From: Clavelina lepadiformis
Lineage: Eukaryota; Chordata; Ascidiacea; Aplousobranchia; Clavelinidae
Assembly: GCF_947623445.1 (NCBI RefSeq)
Contig: NC_135241.1
Span: forward strand, 24,306,501 to 24,370,500
Direction of reading: 5' to 3'
Length of the DNA: 64,000 nt
The translations under genes and the position numbers were made by a program. Positions 1-11,251 of the stretch are shown here, one piece after another; the first letter of the stretch is position 1, and every line of letters begins with the position of its first letter. Under the pieces are notes generated by a model. The model made no database searches. It worked only from the letters and a program-made list of their open reading frames with translations, and was not told the origin of the DNA.

Positions 1-213
1 TCTAAAGATGCTGAAAAGCACCCAGTTAAGGAAAAACGGAAATCCCAAGATGTAGACCAAAGTAGAATGGAAGGTGCAGATGAAACTGAACCTGATGATA
101 AACCTACAGACTCTGAATCCTGTGCTCACTCTGAAAATGGAACTTCTTTTAAAAAGCAAGAAAAAGGTGTTGATGTAGACACTTATAAGCAGATCCCGTC
201 AGAATTTGTGTGA
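1..213 (+). CDS. Last coding exon of an upstream gene (partial)
   Basis: Frame 1 is open from the first base to TGA at 211-213 and encodes 70 residues ending PSEFV. The peptide is strongly charged and polar (many Lys, Glu, Asp, Ser), with no hydrophobic segment, no cysteine pattern and no recognisable domain. It reads like a disordered C-terminal tail of a cytosolic or nuclear protein. The start lies outside the window, so neither family nor full length can be given. AATAAA occurs at 720-725 and again at 1055-1060, which would fit a 3' UTR of about 0.5-0.85 kb. Confidence rests on the open frame and its biased composition, not on homology. Confidence 0.6.
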   Translation, partial: SKDAEKHPVKEKRKSQDVDQSRMEGADETEPDDKPTDSESCAHSENGTSFKKQEKGVDVDTYKQIPSEFV

Positions 214-1339
214 ATGTACATTGCGTAAGACCATCAACTCGTTTTAATTGAATGCTTTGTGACATGTGTGCTTCACAATAATTGTTCTGCCTATTCTAGG
301 TGGTTAAATTTCATATTCGATTCAATCTTCATTTCTGTTAAGATTGTGTTTTCTAATTTTGTATGATTTTGTTTTATCTGAATACTTTCAACTGGATATT
401 TAATAAGGTAGCGATTCTTGGGCTATTATTTGTGTTGTCATGCACACTTTTATGGCACAAATTTTGTTGTATTTTTCGCTATTAAATAATTTAATTAGCC
501 TCACCAACTCCGGAAGTGATTTCAACTCTTTGAAGGCTTTACATCAGATCTTTTCAATGGAAATCAGCTTGGTTGTTGTAACCGAAAGCCAGACAGTGCA
601 CTCTCTTTGCAGAACAACTCGTTTTGACGAACCATTGAGTAAATTACTGCCACAACATAAACAATGCCGGGCAATAATCTCTTACAGAATGCAATCAGCC
701 ATTAAACTGGCGATCTGCAAATAAACTACGAGTGTTGTCAAACAGATGAGGTCAAAGTTCAAACTCGCCTTTGTTTGGCGACGTTGAAACGCGATGGGAC
801 TTCTCTGTAAGATGATTGCACCATAACCATATAGATCGTGGCAACGTAGCATAAAATGTTTGGTTGGTAAAGATATTTTACATGTTTGGGAAAGATTTCT
901 TCGTCCTGGTGAAATTAACAAGTTTAGTATTCGGACTAAAGTATCTTTAGAGATGACGACAATTTCAAGTTCGGCGTCATCGGGCAAGTTCTGCAACTAC
1001 TAAAAGATCGCTGCTTATAAACAAATATGTTTGTCGTATGAGAAAGTTGAAGTCAATAAATGTGCATAAAAACAGATACGATTAGCTGAACGTGTTCCAT
1101 GAATACAAGTGTTTTTCTACGCAAGTCAGACTAAGAGATAAAAGTCGTCTGTTAATTTATTTACCCTTCAGGAATTTAACTTTAGCCTGGTTACGTCGGA
1201 CAACTAAGGATTGAATGATTTTTAACTGAAAATGTTTCTTTGCCTACCATCAGTGGGGTAGGCCTGCATTGATTGATTGATAAACATAATTCCACTACAA
1301 AGGAATCTCACCATCAGAAAGGTTCAGCATCACATAAGG
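214..1339 (+). other. 3' UTR of the upstream gene and intergenic DNA
   Basis: No convincing coding exon. Possible polyadenylation signals AATAAA lie at 720-725 and 1055-1060. The reading frames here (94 aa on plus at 440-724, 104 aa on minus at 682-996) lack any domain, splice logic or compositional support. Confidence 0.4.
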
Positions 1340-3349
1340 ATGTCTGACCCTGGAGCGATGTGGCGAAACCTGGCGGAGTTTCTAGCAGTGGTGGTTGTCC
1401 TCTGCTTAACCCAACTATCAGTACCAGCAAGTGGACACGGCAAAAGTAAGTCGTCACAGTATTCAGAATAGTATCAAAAAAAAACAAGAGCGATAAGGCG
1501 CTTGGCCAAAGCGCTCCTAGCAAGTCTTAAAAAGGCGACAAGCTCGTGAGCTATTTACCCAGGAGTAGCCTAAATGGGTCACCACCGTCATTCACTTTCA
1601 CGGCAGACTCTTGTTTTATTCAGAGGTGTGTCTGCTAAAAAACGTCCGTTACAGCGAAGGCACTCAGTTTCAGCACGAATGGAAGCCAGGGTGCTTGTTG
1701 AATTGCACGTGCGTCATACAAGGAGAGAAAGCTTACGGAAACTGCACCAAGCGGTAAAAGAAGCTTGTTAGGAATTGAGTTAAACTAGGCTAAAGATTAA
1801 CTGCATTTAAGTCCATTTCAGTCTGCAACTTGTAAAGTTTGTTTTACATCAACTTGCTGATTTTCACTACATTTTTAAACTTTTCACAGATGCAACCCGT
1901 TCTCTTATCCTCCCGGATGCAAAGTGCTACGTAATGCTTGCAAGTGTCCTTCTAAATATACTTGTCCAAACGGTGATAAGTGCCGTAATCCAGAGGTAGG
2001 AATGAATCGGTTCGAATCACATTTTCCAAGACTTGACTTGACTCGGATCCTAAATAGCAGCCTATAATTAATTGTTTGGTTTGTCCTCAAGATTTATACG
2101 ATGCTAAAACTTAACATTCTGCAGACTGGCAAACTGTATGTGATCGGGAAAGGTTGGAAAAACGACTCTTGCAACTGCATCTGTTTGGGTGAGAGAAGAG
2201 GCGCATTCCGTTGCCAGTGCGCAAGTAAATTATAGTCCCTTATTCGCTTTATGTAAAATTTATCATATTGTGCTGGGCAATAGAGTCTGTAAATTGGTTT
2301 AAGTTAGTTTTGTGTTTCAAAAAGCAACCAATAGTAATAATAATTTCAGTATGCTATATATTAATATCATTCAATCGCATAAAGCTCTTTATATTCAGGC
2401 AACGAAAGCAAACCGATCGCTCAATTCAAGCGAAACGAAACGGAATCGACGAACGCAGTAATCATGAAAGATCGCTGCGTGCCAGATAAGAACATCACTT
2501 GTTATAGCTGCCGCACTCTAGGTCAGTGTACGTCATTGGCGCTCCATTTGAACTTATATATGGCTTTTAATTAAGTGATTGAATTATGTTATTTTGCAAG
2601 ACGGCTTAATCCATGGACGAGAAACTGGCAGTAATTTCAGTGTTGTAACCGAGTCATTTTTTCTGACTCGAGTCAAGTGAAGTTAATTTGAATTGTAAGT
2701 TATAGTTGTGACTTGAGTCAAGTCAAGTCAATGTATTGAATTCTAAAATGTTCCTGAAGTCACACTATATTTATATTATTTATATTATATTTTATATTAT
2801 TTATTATTTATTTATCACTATATTTATATATATATTTATAGCTCCATATTTCGCCGTCACAACTCTAATAACGTGACTCGAGTCATTTAGGACGTTTGAT
2901 TCGAGTCAAGTTAAATCACGCAAATATATGTGATACAATTCGAGTCAAGTTACACGAGTCATTAACGCACTGAGTAATCTACAAAAATCCTTAGGAATTA
3001 AGCTATTGTTTTAATCCTTAATCAGATTATTTTAGCTCTTTGGCTTAACGTTATCACTAATAGTAACAACGCATGGAGACCCTAATTGCTTTCGCAAGAG
3101 AAAATGTGACCGGTGGCCCCACCAATTCAATCAAAATGGTATAAAGACCACTCTGATGTGTACCTGTTATGGTCCGCGGGGATTCACCCAATGCATAACC
3201 AGACATCCGACAAGGAAACGAGTAAAAAGGTTTTGTTCATTCCGACTTGAATATCGTAAAGTCAAGTTTGTTTCAACGAAAATTAGATGTAACTAATTGA
3301 TGATGTTTTGCAGATCGTACCATTCGTCTTCAGCCAACTCAATGATTGA
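1340..3349 (+). CDS. Secreted cysteine-rich protein with FN1/VWC-like modules, seven exons
   Basis: Predicted exons 1340-1445, 1624-1753, 1890-1995, 2125-2224, 2399-2521, 3064-3221 and 3314-3349 join in frame (phases 1, 2, 0, 1, 1, 0) to give 252 residues ending at TGA 3347-3349. Residues 1-33 form a signal peptide with a hydrophobic core (FLAVVVVLCL); Met7 is an alternative start. Module 1 (residues 38-76) has W55, C59, C63, C65, G69 and C76, as in VWC/FN1 folds. Residues 80-110 are a compact Cys cluster. Residues 110-146 match the fibronectin type I layout: Y119, G122, W125, then CNC, ICLG, RG and CQC. A last module near 197-230 has the CTCYGPRG signature. Several N-glycosylation sequons are present (NCT, NDS, NES). 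The protein is likely an extracellular matrix or secreted factor. Exon 6 uses the acceptor ending at 3063 because the nearer TAG at about 3035 gives an early stop. The last two exons are the least certain. Confidence 0.72.
2638..2972. mobile_element. Non-autonomous hAT-type element (MITE) in intron 5
   Basis: The 335-bp segment begins CAGTG and ends CACTG, with imperfect terminal inverted repeats (CAGTG-GTT-A--GAGTC type). It is flanked by an 8-bp target duplication, agtaattt at 2630-2637 and agtaatct at 2973-2980 (7 of 8 match). Eight-bp duplications and CAGTG ends are hallmarks of hAT transposons. The interior is rich in GACTCGAGTC and GAGTCAAGTC palindromic repeats and an AT-rich centre, with no transposase frame. 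It lies wholly in the intron between exons 5 and 6 of the cysteine-rich gene. Confidence 0.7.
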
Positions 3350-4434
3350 AATGTATGAGACAGAGGGGATGGACATTTTTAAAACTCGAACAAAACATTT
3401 AGAGTTGAGCGTGCACGGAACTAATTGACCCCAACATCAAGAGATTGTTCAAATTCTGACGCAGAAGTATCGTCTTATTTGTCATTAAAAACACGTCGAT
3501 TAAAGTGTGTGTTTTTCGATCTATCTAGCAACGAACGATTTTAAATTTTACTTTTGAGCAACTACGCGATCGTGTACCGGGATAACCTTTCGTGCAAAGC
3601 TGAAGAAAACGTTATTTCCAGAGGAACACCAACACAGGTCGAGAGTAAAAGGTGAGATTCAAAGGGATCTAAAGACAACAAGTAGGCCTACGAATAAGCA
3701 CAAAAATGTCCACGTCACAACATAGTTTGCTGCGCTGATTAACAAGAAGCTTATTCGAGCTATTGGCTAAAAAGCTGGTTCGAATGTAAGTAATGCTCTA
3801 GCCCTAAACTCCCGAAACAATTAACCTAATAATTACCTAATAAAGCACGTTCTGTCTGCAACACTTCCTAGTACCAACGGTGGTACATGATATCCAGGAA
3901 ACTGATTGATATCGAACTATTGAAGTCGTGTAGCACCGATGAACACTACGAGAAACACTGCGCTGTGATTAAAACTCACACTTGCTAGAATGACCAGATC
4001 AAGATCACTCAATCATAATCTGTATAAAAATCAAAGATGTCACACAGTGCCGCTGTCGTAAAAGGTGCTAGTGTCATCAATGTTTTAGCTTTGAATCAAC
4101 AGCATTGTTGGTCCAGGCTAGCGTGAAAGTACTTACCAATTCCTCGCCTGGCAAAATGTGCAGTTGAATGGATTTTAAAGAGAGAAATTTCTTAAAAGTT
4201 TTCTATTCCAATTTCCAACAGTAAACGTGCTTCGCCTTGCATCTGTAAGTTATATAGAATTTGCATATGCACGAGAGAGCGAAAGAAAGTCATTAATAGT
4301 TGAACGTCTCCAGTGATTTTCTAATAGTTATGTTTTGTGCTTGTGTGGCCTTAAACATAATTAGCAATTATTTGATAAGCAGAGTGTTTACTGTTAAGAT
4401 CAACACAAATATGCCTGTTAAATAAACAGGTCTA
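3350..4434. other. Intergenic, no gene seen
   Basis: About 1.1 kb downstream of the cysteine-rich gene. AATAAA at 3839-3844 could end its transcript. Nothing else supportable. Confidence 0.4.
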
Positions 4435-4722
4435 TCTACAGTACATTTCCTGTCAACGTAGACCCTGTTTAGCATACATAGATGATACAACATAGATCAT
4501 ACCAAGGCTTACTTGGCCTGACATAAAACATCTGCCGTATTTTATTTAATGCTTGTTATAATAAGTTATCATTGCAATGTCTATTGCTTTAATTAGCCAA
4601 CGAATCTGGCCTAGCATATAGCAATGGACGTGATAGTAGCTGGGTACTCAAAGACTGAGACATCGTCCTTAGCTGCAGCTTTATCTCACTTAGGTTACAA
4701 CGTTTATGACTTTCCTGAGCAG
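4435..4722 (+). pseudogene. Decayed sulfotransferase first exon with its upstream region
   Basis: From the ATG at 4624 the sequence reads MDVIVAGYSKTETSSLAA, a near copy of the first exon of the minus-strand gene at 7080. The essential loop glycine is changed (KTGT to KTET). Similarity stops after about 100 bp (near FPEQ), where it runs into TA-repeat DNA; no later exons follow on this strand. The 190 bp upstream (4435-4623) also matches the upstream DNA of the 7080 gene in inverted orientation, including the shared block around tttcctgtcaacgtagaycc. This is therefore a segmental copy rather than a retrocopy, and it is not a functional gene. Confidence 0.8.
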
Positions 4723-5137
4723 TTATATATATTGTATATACTGACTGTATATATAGGCTATATTTACTGAAGTTAGTTGCAACAGTTAGTACGTCAAAGT
4801 TTAAAGCAAAAATACTTCGTCTAAACTTTGAGGCTTTGAGTAAGCTCATTGTCATTGACCGTCTCGGGCCCATTGCATCTCTCTAAAAGACCAATTAAAC
4901 TTCTGAACAACTCTTCCAAACGTCTTGCTAACTGGGCCCACTTTAAGCGAGAGTCATGACCTCTCCAAATTTGTTGAACCTATCGTCGGTGCGGCTAAAC
5001 GTAGGCAATCATAACATCATAACATTGACAAGCCCCAATCTCGCAGATGTCGTTCTTGACCAGCGGGCTTTATAAGAGGGTCCGCGCCGCCATTATTTTT
5101 TTCTGCCCAGGTGCATTGTGCTGCAAATGTACACTGA

Positions 5138-5245
5138 TGTGGTCTCAGTAGCCAGGTGGTTCGAGCGCTGGCCTTGCTATAAATCCTCCGGAAAATAAAT
5201 CTTGGTCCTTGTTCGACACCCAGTGGCGCCAAACCTTTGTAAGGC
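5138..5245 (+). repeat. Possible tRNA-derived SINE fragment
   Basis: An A-box-like stretch (tagccaggtggttcgag, around 5149-5165) is followed about 45 nt later by a B-box-like stretch (gttcgacaccc, around 5211-5221). This is the internal promoter spacing of tRNA genes and tRNA-derived SINEs. It does not fold as a clean cloverleaf by eye, so a SINE head is more likely than a tRNA gene. Extent is approximate. Confidence 0.4.
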
Positions 5246-5476
5246 ATTAACAGTCCTCGCTTCTGTTCAATTCTATAATATATATATCTCGACGGGGAAA
5301 ATTTAACTTAAAACTTAAATATATAAGCTATACGGTGTAATAAAACACGTTCATTTTAAATGAGCAATAACAAATACAATCATCAAACAACACATCACTG
5401 GATGATCGCGAGCAGAAGCAGAAGCCTTGAAAAGCTCAGCAATGACGTTCCTGCAAACTGCAACGTTCGTTTCATC

Positions 5477-7080
5477 TTAACAAAACCAACGCTGAAAAAG
5501 TGAGCTTAACTTGTCAAGCAATAATTTTCCGGGATGAAACTTATGATACTTGTAAGTGACGAGACACAGGGTTAAACACAACAACACAGACGTGGTTGCA
5601 GCTTCTCGTTGTATTCGAATAAATGCCGGATGAGTTGCCATGAGTTTGTCACTGACATTTCCAGCAACGTTTTCATGAGGGAAGGGCTTGTCTGGAATTT
5701 CCTTTCCTAGGAACTCACACAAAGGCGCCCATCCTTGACCGACATCGTAGACCAGCAGTTTATCAGGAGGACAATTCTGAAAGCGTTAATTTGTTTCATG
5801 TTCCACTGCATATGAATCAAAACAATGCGACAAGCATCACAACAAACGATCTCACCTGTTGGCAATACTTGGTATGTTGTCTGAAGCCTCTTTTCAGTAA
5901 AATGACATTGCTATGATAGCTTAAGTAAAACGGATGACGCATATGTAAACCAGATCGACACATGACTGAAAGTCAGAAAACATTCTAATTGTTAATACGT
6001 TGTTTTAAAACCTGGGATTTAGTTTATCTGATACAAAATGCTAACTAACTTGAGCGCGCGAACACACAAGTAAATGTTGTGTCTGGTATAATCTTTATTC
6101 TCGAGCTGAGATAAATATTTTTGCACGCCTTCAACTTCGCGAGATTCTTCGTCGCTCGAGCTCCAGTTATGCACCAGTTAGATCCGATGAAACAGACAGA
6201 TTTTTTACTTTGCTTGTGTGTATTGTCTGAATTTTGGACTGTTTTTTTGGATCTCCAAACAGGAAAAAGCGCCCGTGATTATCTTGGCAATGTAGCACCA
6301 GTGGGATTTGAACACGAGCCGCATTATTGCGGTATAGAGTATGAGTATAGAATTGGACTCACCGTTATTACGACAAAATTTAAAAAACTTCCATCCTGTT
6401 GGTGAAAGTATTTGCATGATTTTATAGGTGAAATTCTTTCTTAAAACCTCGTTGTGTTTGCTGTAGCTCTTGTACCAATCGTCCTCTTCTCTTGTGGTTA
6501 AAATAATCTGAAACGTTTAAACACTTGAGTGTGATATTTGCTTCCAATCCCAAAATATTACAGACATGAAAGAAAATACGACTTTGAGAAAGACAGACAG
6601 CTTGTTGGTGTCAGGATGCTCTTTTCTAATAAAGTTCTAAACCTTGTTTCTTTATAATCTCTATGCTTCGTGTTAAGTATTATTTCTATGTTATTGAGAA
6701 ACTGTTAATGAAACGTTTTTATGACAAAACCCAGTCCAATGTCTGGAATTGCTTGAATCATCTGCGTGATTATAGAGTAGAGTAGGTTTGGTTTATTGCA
6801 ATAGTATAGTTTCAACAATACTTACCTTAGTATCTGGGAAAACTTGTAATAGCTCTTCCCAAATCAAGTTAGGCGGGCAGTCAGTCACTGCATCCACTGA
6901 CTGATACATCTCTTTGAAATCTTCAATACTTCCACCACTGGATGAAAGTATCTTGGTCCACTTATCGCCATGATACCAGAAGTGATCAAGAAAATCATAG
7001 ACGGTGTAACCCAACTCAGATAAAGCTGCAGCCAAGGACGTTGTCCCAGTCTTTGAGTACCCAGCTACTATCACTTTCAT
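5477..7080 (-). CDS. Sulfotransferase-like protein (Sulfotransfer_4 type), four exons, 269 aa
   Basis: Exons on the minus strand: 7080-6826, 6507-6363, 5965-5856, 5776-5477 (phases 0, 1, 0). Residues 6-15 (AGYSKTGTTS) are the 5'-phosphosulfate loop of PAPS-dependent sulfotransferases. VDAVTDCPP and FPDTK at the end of exon 1, then IILTTREEDDWYKS at the start of exon 2, match the 3'-phosphate-binding block of the Sulfotransfer_4 family, in which AYPDAKVILTVRD-type strings are typical. Exon 4 opens with NCPPDKLLVYDV and PDKPFPHEN, also family landmarks. The C-terminus carries a hydrophobic stretch (TSVLLCLTLCLVTYKY), so the enzyme is probably tail-anchored in a membrane with a cytosolic or luminal catalytic head. 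Residue DVGQGW replaces the usual DVRQGW. Substrate unknown. It is divergently oriented to the gene at 9992. Splice sites are all GT-AG. Confidence 0.85.
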
Positions 7081-7376
7081 TGCTATATGCTATACCACAT
7101 TCGCTGGGGTTACTAAAGCATTCGAAATTACGATAATTTATTACAGCTGATAGTAAATAATATGAGACAGGTGTTTTATGCCGGTTCAATGGACCTTAGC
7201 ATAGTCTGTGTTATATATCATCTATGTATACTAAACAGGATCTACGTTGACAGGAAATATACTGTAGAGTAGCGCATTTGTGTTTGTTTTTACACTTACG
7301 GTATCAAAACGTTGCTAATTACATTAAAAGCCAGGTAAGCACCAAACACTAACAGACAATCACAACGGCATAAAAT
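7081..7376. other. Upstream region of the 7080 gene, half of an inverted duplication
   Basis: 7081-7265 matches 4435-4623 in opposite orientation. It therefore likely includes the promoter and 5' UTR copied with the pseudogene. No TATA box or other motif stands out. Confidence 0.5.
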
Positions 7377-7680
7377 GTGCAAAAATGTTGCTATAGTCAG
7401 TACCCAGGAGAGAAATTTGAAAAAATTATTGTAGCAAATGACCAAAACTTAACAATTTCATTCTTAGTATTATATATTTTTGGTTGGTTTTCAGCATCGG
7501 TGCTCGCAAATGCCAATTCGGTTCCAGTTCCAATTTGTTCCAGTCCCAATGCGTGCGGAGAAGAAAATAGCTTCGTTCTTCAAGTCAACAAAAACGGCCA
7601 AGTTGTTGTTTTGGCTGAACAGGAAACCGGATGCTCGTTGTTGGTGTAGTTGTATCCCAAGCCACTATGGTGACAGTTGA
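7377..7680 (+). other. Short open stretch, unassigned
   Basis: A 3' splice acceptor-like tract (ggttggttttcag, ending about 7494) is followed by two overlapping frames open to 7649 and 7680. One ends with a Cys-rich tail (CWCSC). No start, partner exon or domain is recognised. It may be an exon remnant; weak. Confidence 0.15.
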
Positions 7681-8151
7681 AGTCACTGCGTGCAGACTTG
7701 AGGGAAAAGGGACCAGAATCGGAAACAGGTTTATATGGTGATGTGGCGATTGACTTGGCCTGCCACTGATGATGACGCCACTAAACAAGTGCGGCCAGCT
7801 CTCACCTAAGCAGGCCAAGTATATAACAGCCGAGTATATCCATCCATAAGTCGCGTTGACTTTTGGTTTGTGGTCTGAATTGGCAGCAGCAAGCGAGACG
7901 CTACAGTGAAGTGCCTTGGAGGCCAGCTTTGGTGGTCCGATAATTAATCTTTAAGTTAGCTTGATAAACTCCTTTTATGATTAAACTAGTCAGTTATTGT
8001 CACGGTACGGTAAAGATTTGGGTAACAATTGTCAACTTAAAATAGCAGTGTTCGACTAAAAATCTTAAAATACCGGTAACCTCTGTGAAGTTAATTTAGC
8101 TGGTAAAATTGCATAGTTACCATGTAATAGTGTTTAGTGCCAAATTTTCAC

Positions 8152-8188
8152 GTTCATGTTTCACGTTCACGTTCACGTTCATGTTTGC
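8152..8188. repeat. Short (ttcacg)n simple repeat
   Basis: Imperfect tandem copies of ttcacg and ttcatg, about six units. No gene nearby. Confidence 0.6.
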
Positions 8189-8607
8189 CCACCAACCAAA
8201 AATTAATTTTCTTTTATTCTTTCATAGCATACTTTGTACAAGTTATAGACGTCATCCGGATTTCAACCAATCAGGTGTCATATAATTTTCATAATCTTCA
8301 TAATCTCCAACTGAACATTTGTATTTAAGGTATGTACTTAAGATAAGATATGGGGAAGATATCTTTTTATTTGAATTAACTAAATGTTCTTGAAAACTCC
8401 TTTTGTCTATTCAACTCTTGACTCCACTGTTTATGCTCTCGCTTATTTATTTCTTCCAACCAGCAAAATATTTATAATGTTTAAATTCTTAAGTATACTC
8501 CAAATGTGGTCATATTTTTATTGCATTAGAAGAAATTATGCGTGCACTATTTCCCAATACACACTTTTCAGAAAAGAGAAACTTGACTAAAACCATTCCT
8601 ATTTATC

Positions 8608-8641
8608 TGATATGCTATAAAGCTATAAGTATAGCATATCA
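8608..8641. repeat. Perfect 12-bp inverted repeat, 10-nt loop
   Basis: TGATATGCTATA at 8608-8619 is matched exactly by its reverse complement at 8630-8641. It could form a hairpin or be the core of a small palindromic element. No gene model uses it. Confidence 0.8.
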
Positions 8642-9561
8642 AAAAATATATGTCACAGAATATCTTATTTCTAGCCACTAACACTTTGACAGCACTTTTA
8701 CGTCACTGAGATATGTTAACAAGAAGACGTGTAAATTCGTAAAACGCTGAGTGCTACCACAAGCTCTTGAAAAGCACTTTCAAAGACCAAATCTTACATA
8801 AATCTTACTTAAATCTAAACCCAGCAAACTATTTTATGTTTCAAGGGCTATCATGTAGAGTTGTAGACCGACATGTAGACAAAAATCCAGTCGCAAGTGG
8901 GCCTACACATTCAGATAGCTGGAATAACAGCTATATCCCGGCTTACTTCGCGTTGCTTCCTATGTTTTACCAAGTAGCCGCGCTCTAGAAACCTATACAA
9001 CGGTTCGTGCATTATGTTGCAGGAAATCATGTGTGCGAGTAAGTATTCGCCAGTTTTGTTCATTGTAATTAATTCGTTTCTTTTGCGCAGGAAATTACTC
9101 ACAAACAAACGCACGGCATATCTATAAGCAAATCACGTGAGTGCAACCAGGCTTGCTGCTGAAGAAAGGACAATAATATGCCGATTAAGTTCACATCCCG
9201 TTTAAGTTAGCAAAAAATCTTCGCAAAATCTACAGATTCGATTTTTTCGAAAGTTTGTGTGTACTTGCAGTAAACCAAACATATCATTAAAAACATGTCA
9301 ATTTGTCATCAAAAAAGTTAAACAAGCAACTTTTGTAAATTTGAATGTTAATAAAACATATCATGACCCGTCAGCTGATGCATATTGCAGCAGGCTAATT
9401 AGAAATTGCGTCTGTTGTACATACAAAAAGTTAAGCTGACTTTAGTCAAGGCATCCATCAATCTTGAATGGTTACTGGCCAGTGCCTTCAGCTTTGCTCA
9501 TATTATATATATTACCCCCAACGTTACGTGATAACAGCTACTGTATTGACAAATTAATGAT

Positions 9562-9607
9562 TGTTAAGTTCGCACAAACTACGCAGAATCAAATTGCGAA
9601 CTTAACA
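9562..9607. repeat. Perfect 13-bp inverted repeat, 20-nt loop
   Basis: TGTTAAGTTCGCA at 9562-9574 and TGCGAACTTAACA at 9595-9607 are exact reverse complements. It lies about 390 bp upstream of the start of the sulfotransferase-like gene at 9992. Function unknown. Confidence 0.8.
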
Positions 9608-9691
9608 GGAATCAACTGTGCTTAATCATATGTACAAAAAAGTGGCAAGCACAGGAAAACATACACGATTAGTTACAGGACAGCTGACATC

Positions 9692-9749
9692 ATGGTTAGC
9701 AAGATACGGGAAATGATCATTTTATCGACGCTCTGCTACATATGCTTCG
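9692..9749 (+). other. Possible signal-peptide first exon
   Basis: An ATG opens MVSKIREMIILSTLCYICF and then reaches a good donor (G|gtatgt) in phase 1, the same phase as the signal exon of the cysteine-rich gene. No matching downstream exon was found before 9992. It may be an orphan exon or chance. Confidence 0.2.
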
Positions 9750-9991
9750 GTATGTCCTGCATATAGCTTTTGTGTATGCGCGAGAGAATTGTTGAATGTG
9801 TGTTATGTTTGCGCAAAAACTCGGGCCTAGTCAGTGAAATGTTTGCTTGTCACGTAATAACCCGATAGACAAACGTTCTTACCTGCTGAGACCAGAAAGC
9901 AACGTTAGCAAGTTTTCACGAATTATAACGACCGGTGGTTGCCTGTAGTTGTGAACAATTCGTCTGGTGCAATAAACTGTGGAAAACTGTA

Positions 9992-11251
9992 ATGAAGATT
10001 ATTGTGGCTGGATATTCGAAGACTGGGACCAAGTCAATGGTGTTGGCTTTATCTGAGTTAGGTTACAATGTTTACGATTTCTTTGACCACTTCTGGTATC
10101 ATGGCGACCAATGGGCCCGGATTTATTCATCGGGCAGTGGTGGAACCATTGAGGATTTCAAAGAGATGTATCAGTCAGTGGATGCTGTCACTGATGCCCC
10201 ACCATACATGTTTTGGGAAGAGATTTTGCAAGCATTTCCTGATGCTAAGGTAAGTTGTTAAAGTATTTTTCTTAACCAGGTGTTTTCAACCAGTGGAGCG
10301 AAGCCTATCGAAAAGCAATTATTTGGATCCCTAAATTTTCAACTTATTGTCATCAAAAACTGCATTTCATAGAAGCAAATGGTGCAACAATAGGTCAAAT
10401 GTATTTAGGGGTTATTTAGGAGAAATAAGAAAGGTTTGGAACTCCCTGTTCTAAGCTAACGCTTAACCAGATAATGTGTGCAGATTTGAAAACGTTGATG
10501 TATTTGGTGTAAGTTTGAAGACACACAACGTAACTCAAGTTCGGCGCATATTTTTCAAGGTAATTCTTACAACGAGAAATGACGAGGCCAGATGGTACCA
10601 AAGTCTTAGTAAGCAGACTAGAATGATGAAGGAAAATTTCACTTACAACCTCATGCAAATATTATCCCCAACTGGACGTAAATACTTCAGACATTATCGC
10701 GATGTAGGTGAGTCTTGGGCATAATTCATCATTGCTATCTTGTACACCAACAACTTTAACATTTTTGCAGTCTCAATTCTATGGAATATAAGAATGAGAA
10801 GTCCGTTCGATTATTCATTCATTGACAACGAAATGTGGCTTAGAAAGCGCTTCAGGCAACACACGCAATATTGCAAACAAGTAAGCTGTGTATCTATTTA
10901 TGTATTTAGTGTACTGAGATGTCTGGTAGTCTCACACATGAAATATCAACATTTCAGAATTGTCCTCCTGATAAACTTCTGGTCTACGATGTCCGTCAAG
11001 GATGGGAACCTTTGTGTGAGTTTCTAGGACAGGAAATTCCAGACAAGCCCTTCCCTCATGAAAACGCAGCCGGAAACATAGTCGATAACTTAATGGTTAA
11101 ACATCCAGCTTTGATTCGTATGCAACGAGAAATGAAAGTCACTGTTGCTTTGCTCGCTTTTGGCCTTCTATTTGGCTCCTACAAACTTTTAAAACATAAC
11201 TCAGGCGCGATTTTACAAAAATTGCGACCAGCCGTAAGGTGGTTTCAGTAG
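9992..11251 (+). CDS. Sulfotransferase-like protein, four exons, 269 aa
   Basis: Exons 9992-10249, 10560-10707, 10771-10880 and 10958-11251. It starts MKIIVAGYSKTGTKSM. An in-frame ATG at 9935 would add 19 residues not seen in any paralog, so 9992 is preferred. Two single-codon insertions set it apart from its paralogs: one in the SSGSGGT stretch of exon 1 and one in VILTTRNDEARWYQS at the start of exon 2, where the usual DEDSWY motif is altered. Exon 4 has DVRQGWEPLCEFLGQ. The anchor (VALLAFGLLFGSYKLL) is followed by a basic tail ending RWFQ. AATAAA at 11320-11325 is the likely polyadenylation signal. It runs towards the minus-strand gene at 12418-13743. Confidence 0.85.

Noticed and set aside
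682-996. 104-codon minus-strand frame
   Set aside because: Lies in the probable 3' UTR of the upstream gene, without domain or splice support.
6317-6345. tRNA B-box-like motif (gttcaaatccc on minus) in intron 2 of the 5477-7080 gene
   Set aside because: No A box at the right distance and no cloverleaf; at most a SINE tail.
9935-9991. Upstream in-frame ATG of the 9992 gene
   Set aside because: Would add 19 residues with no counterpart in any paralog; the loop motif normally starts within a few residues of the N-terminus.
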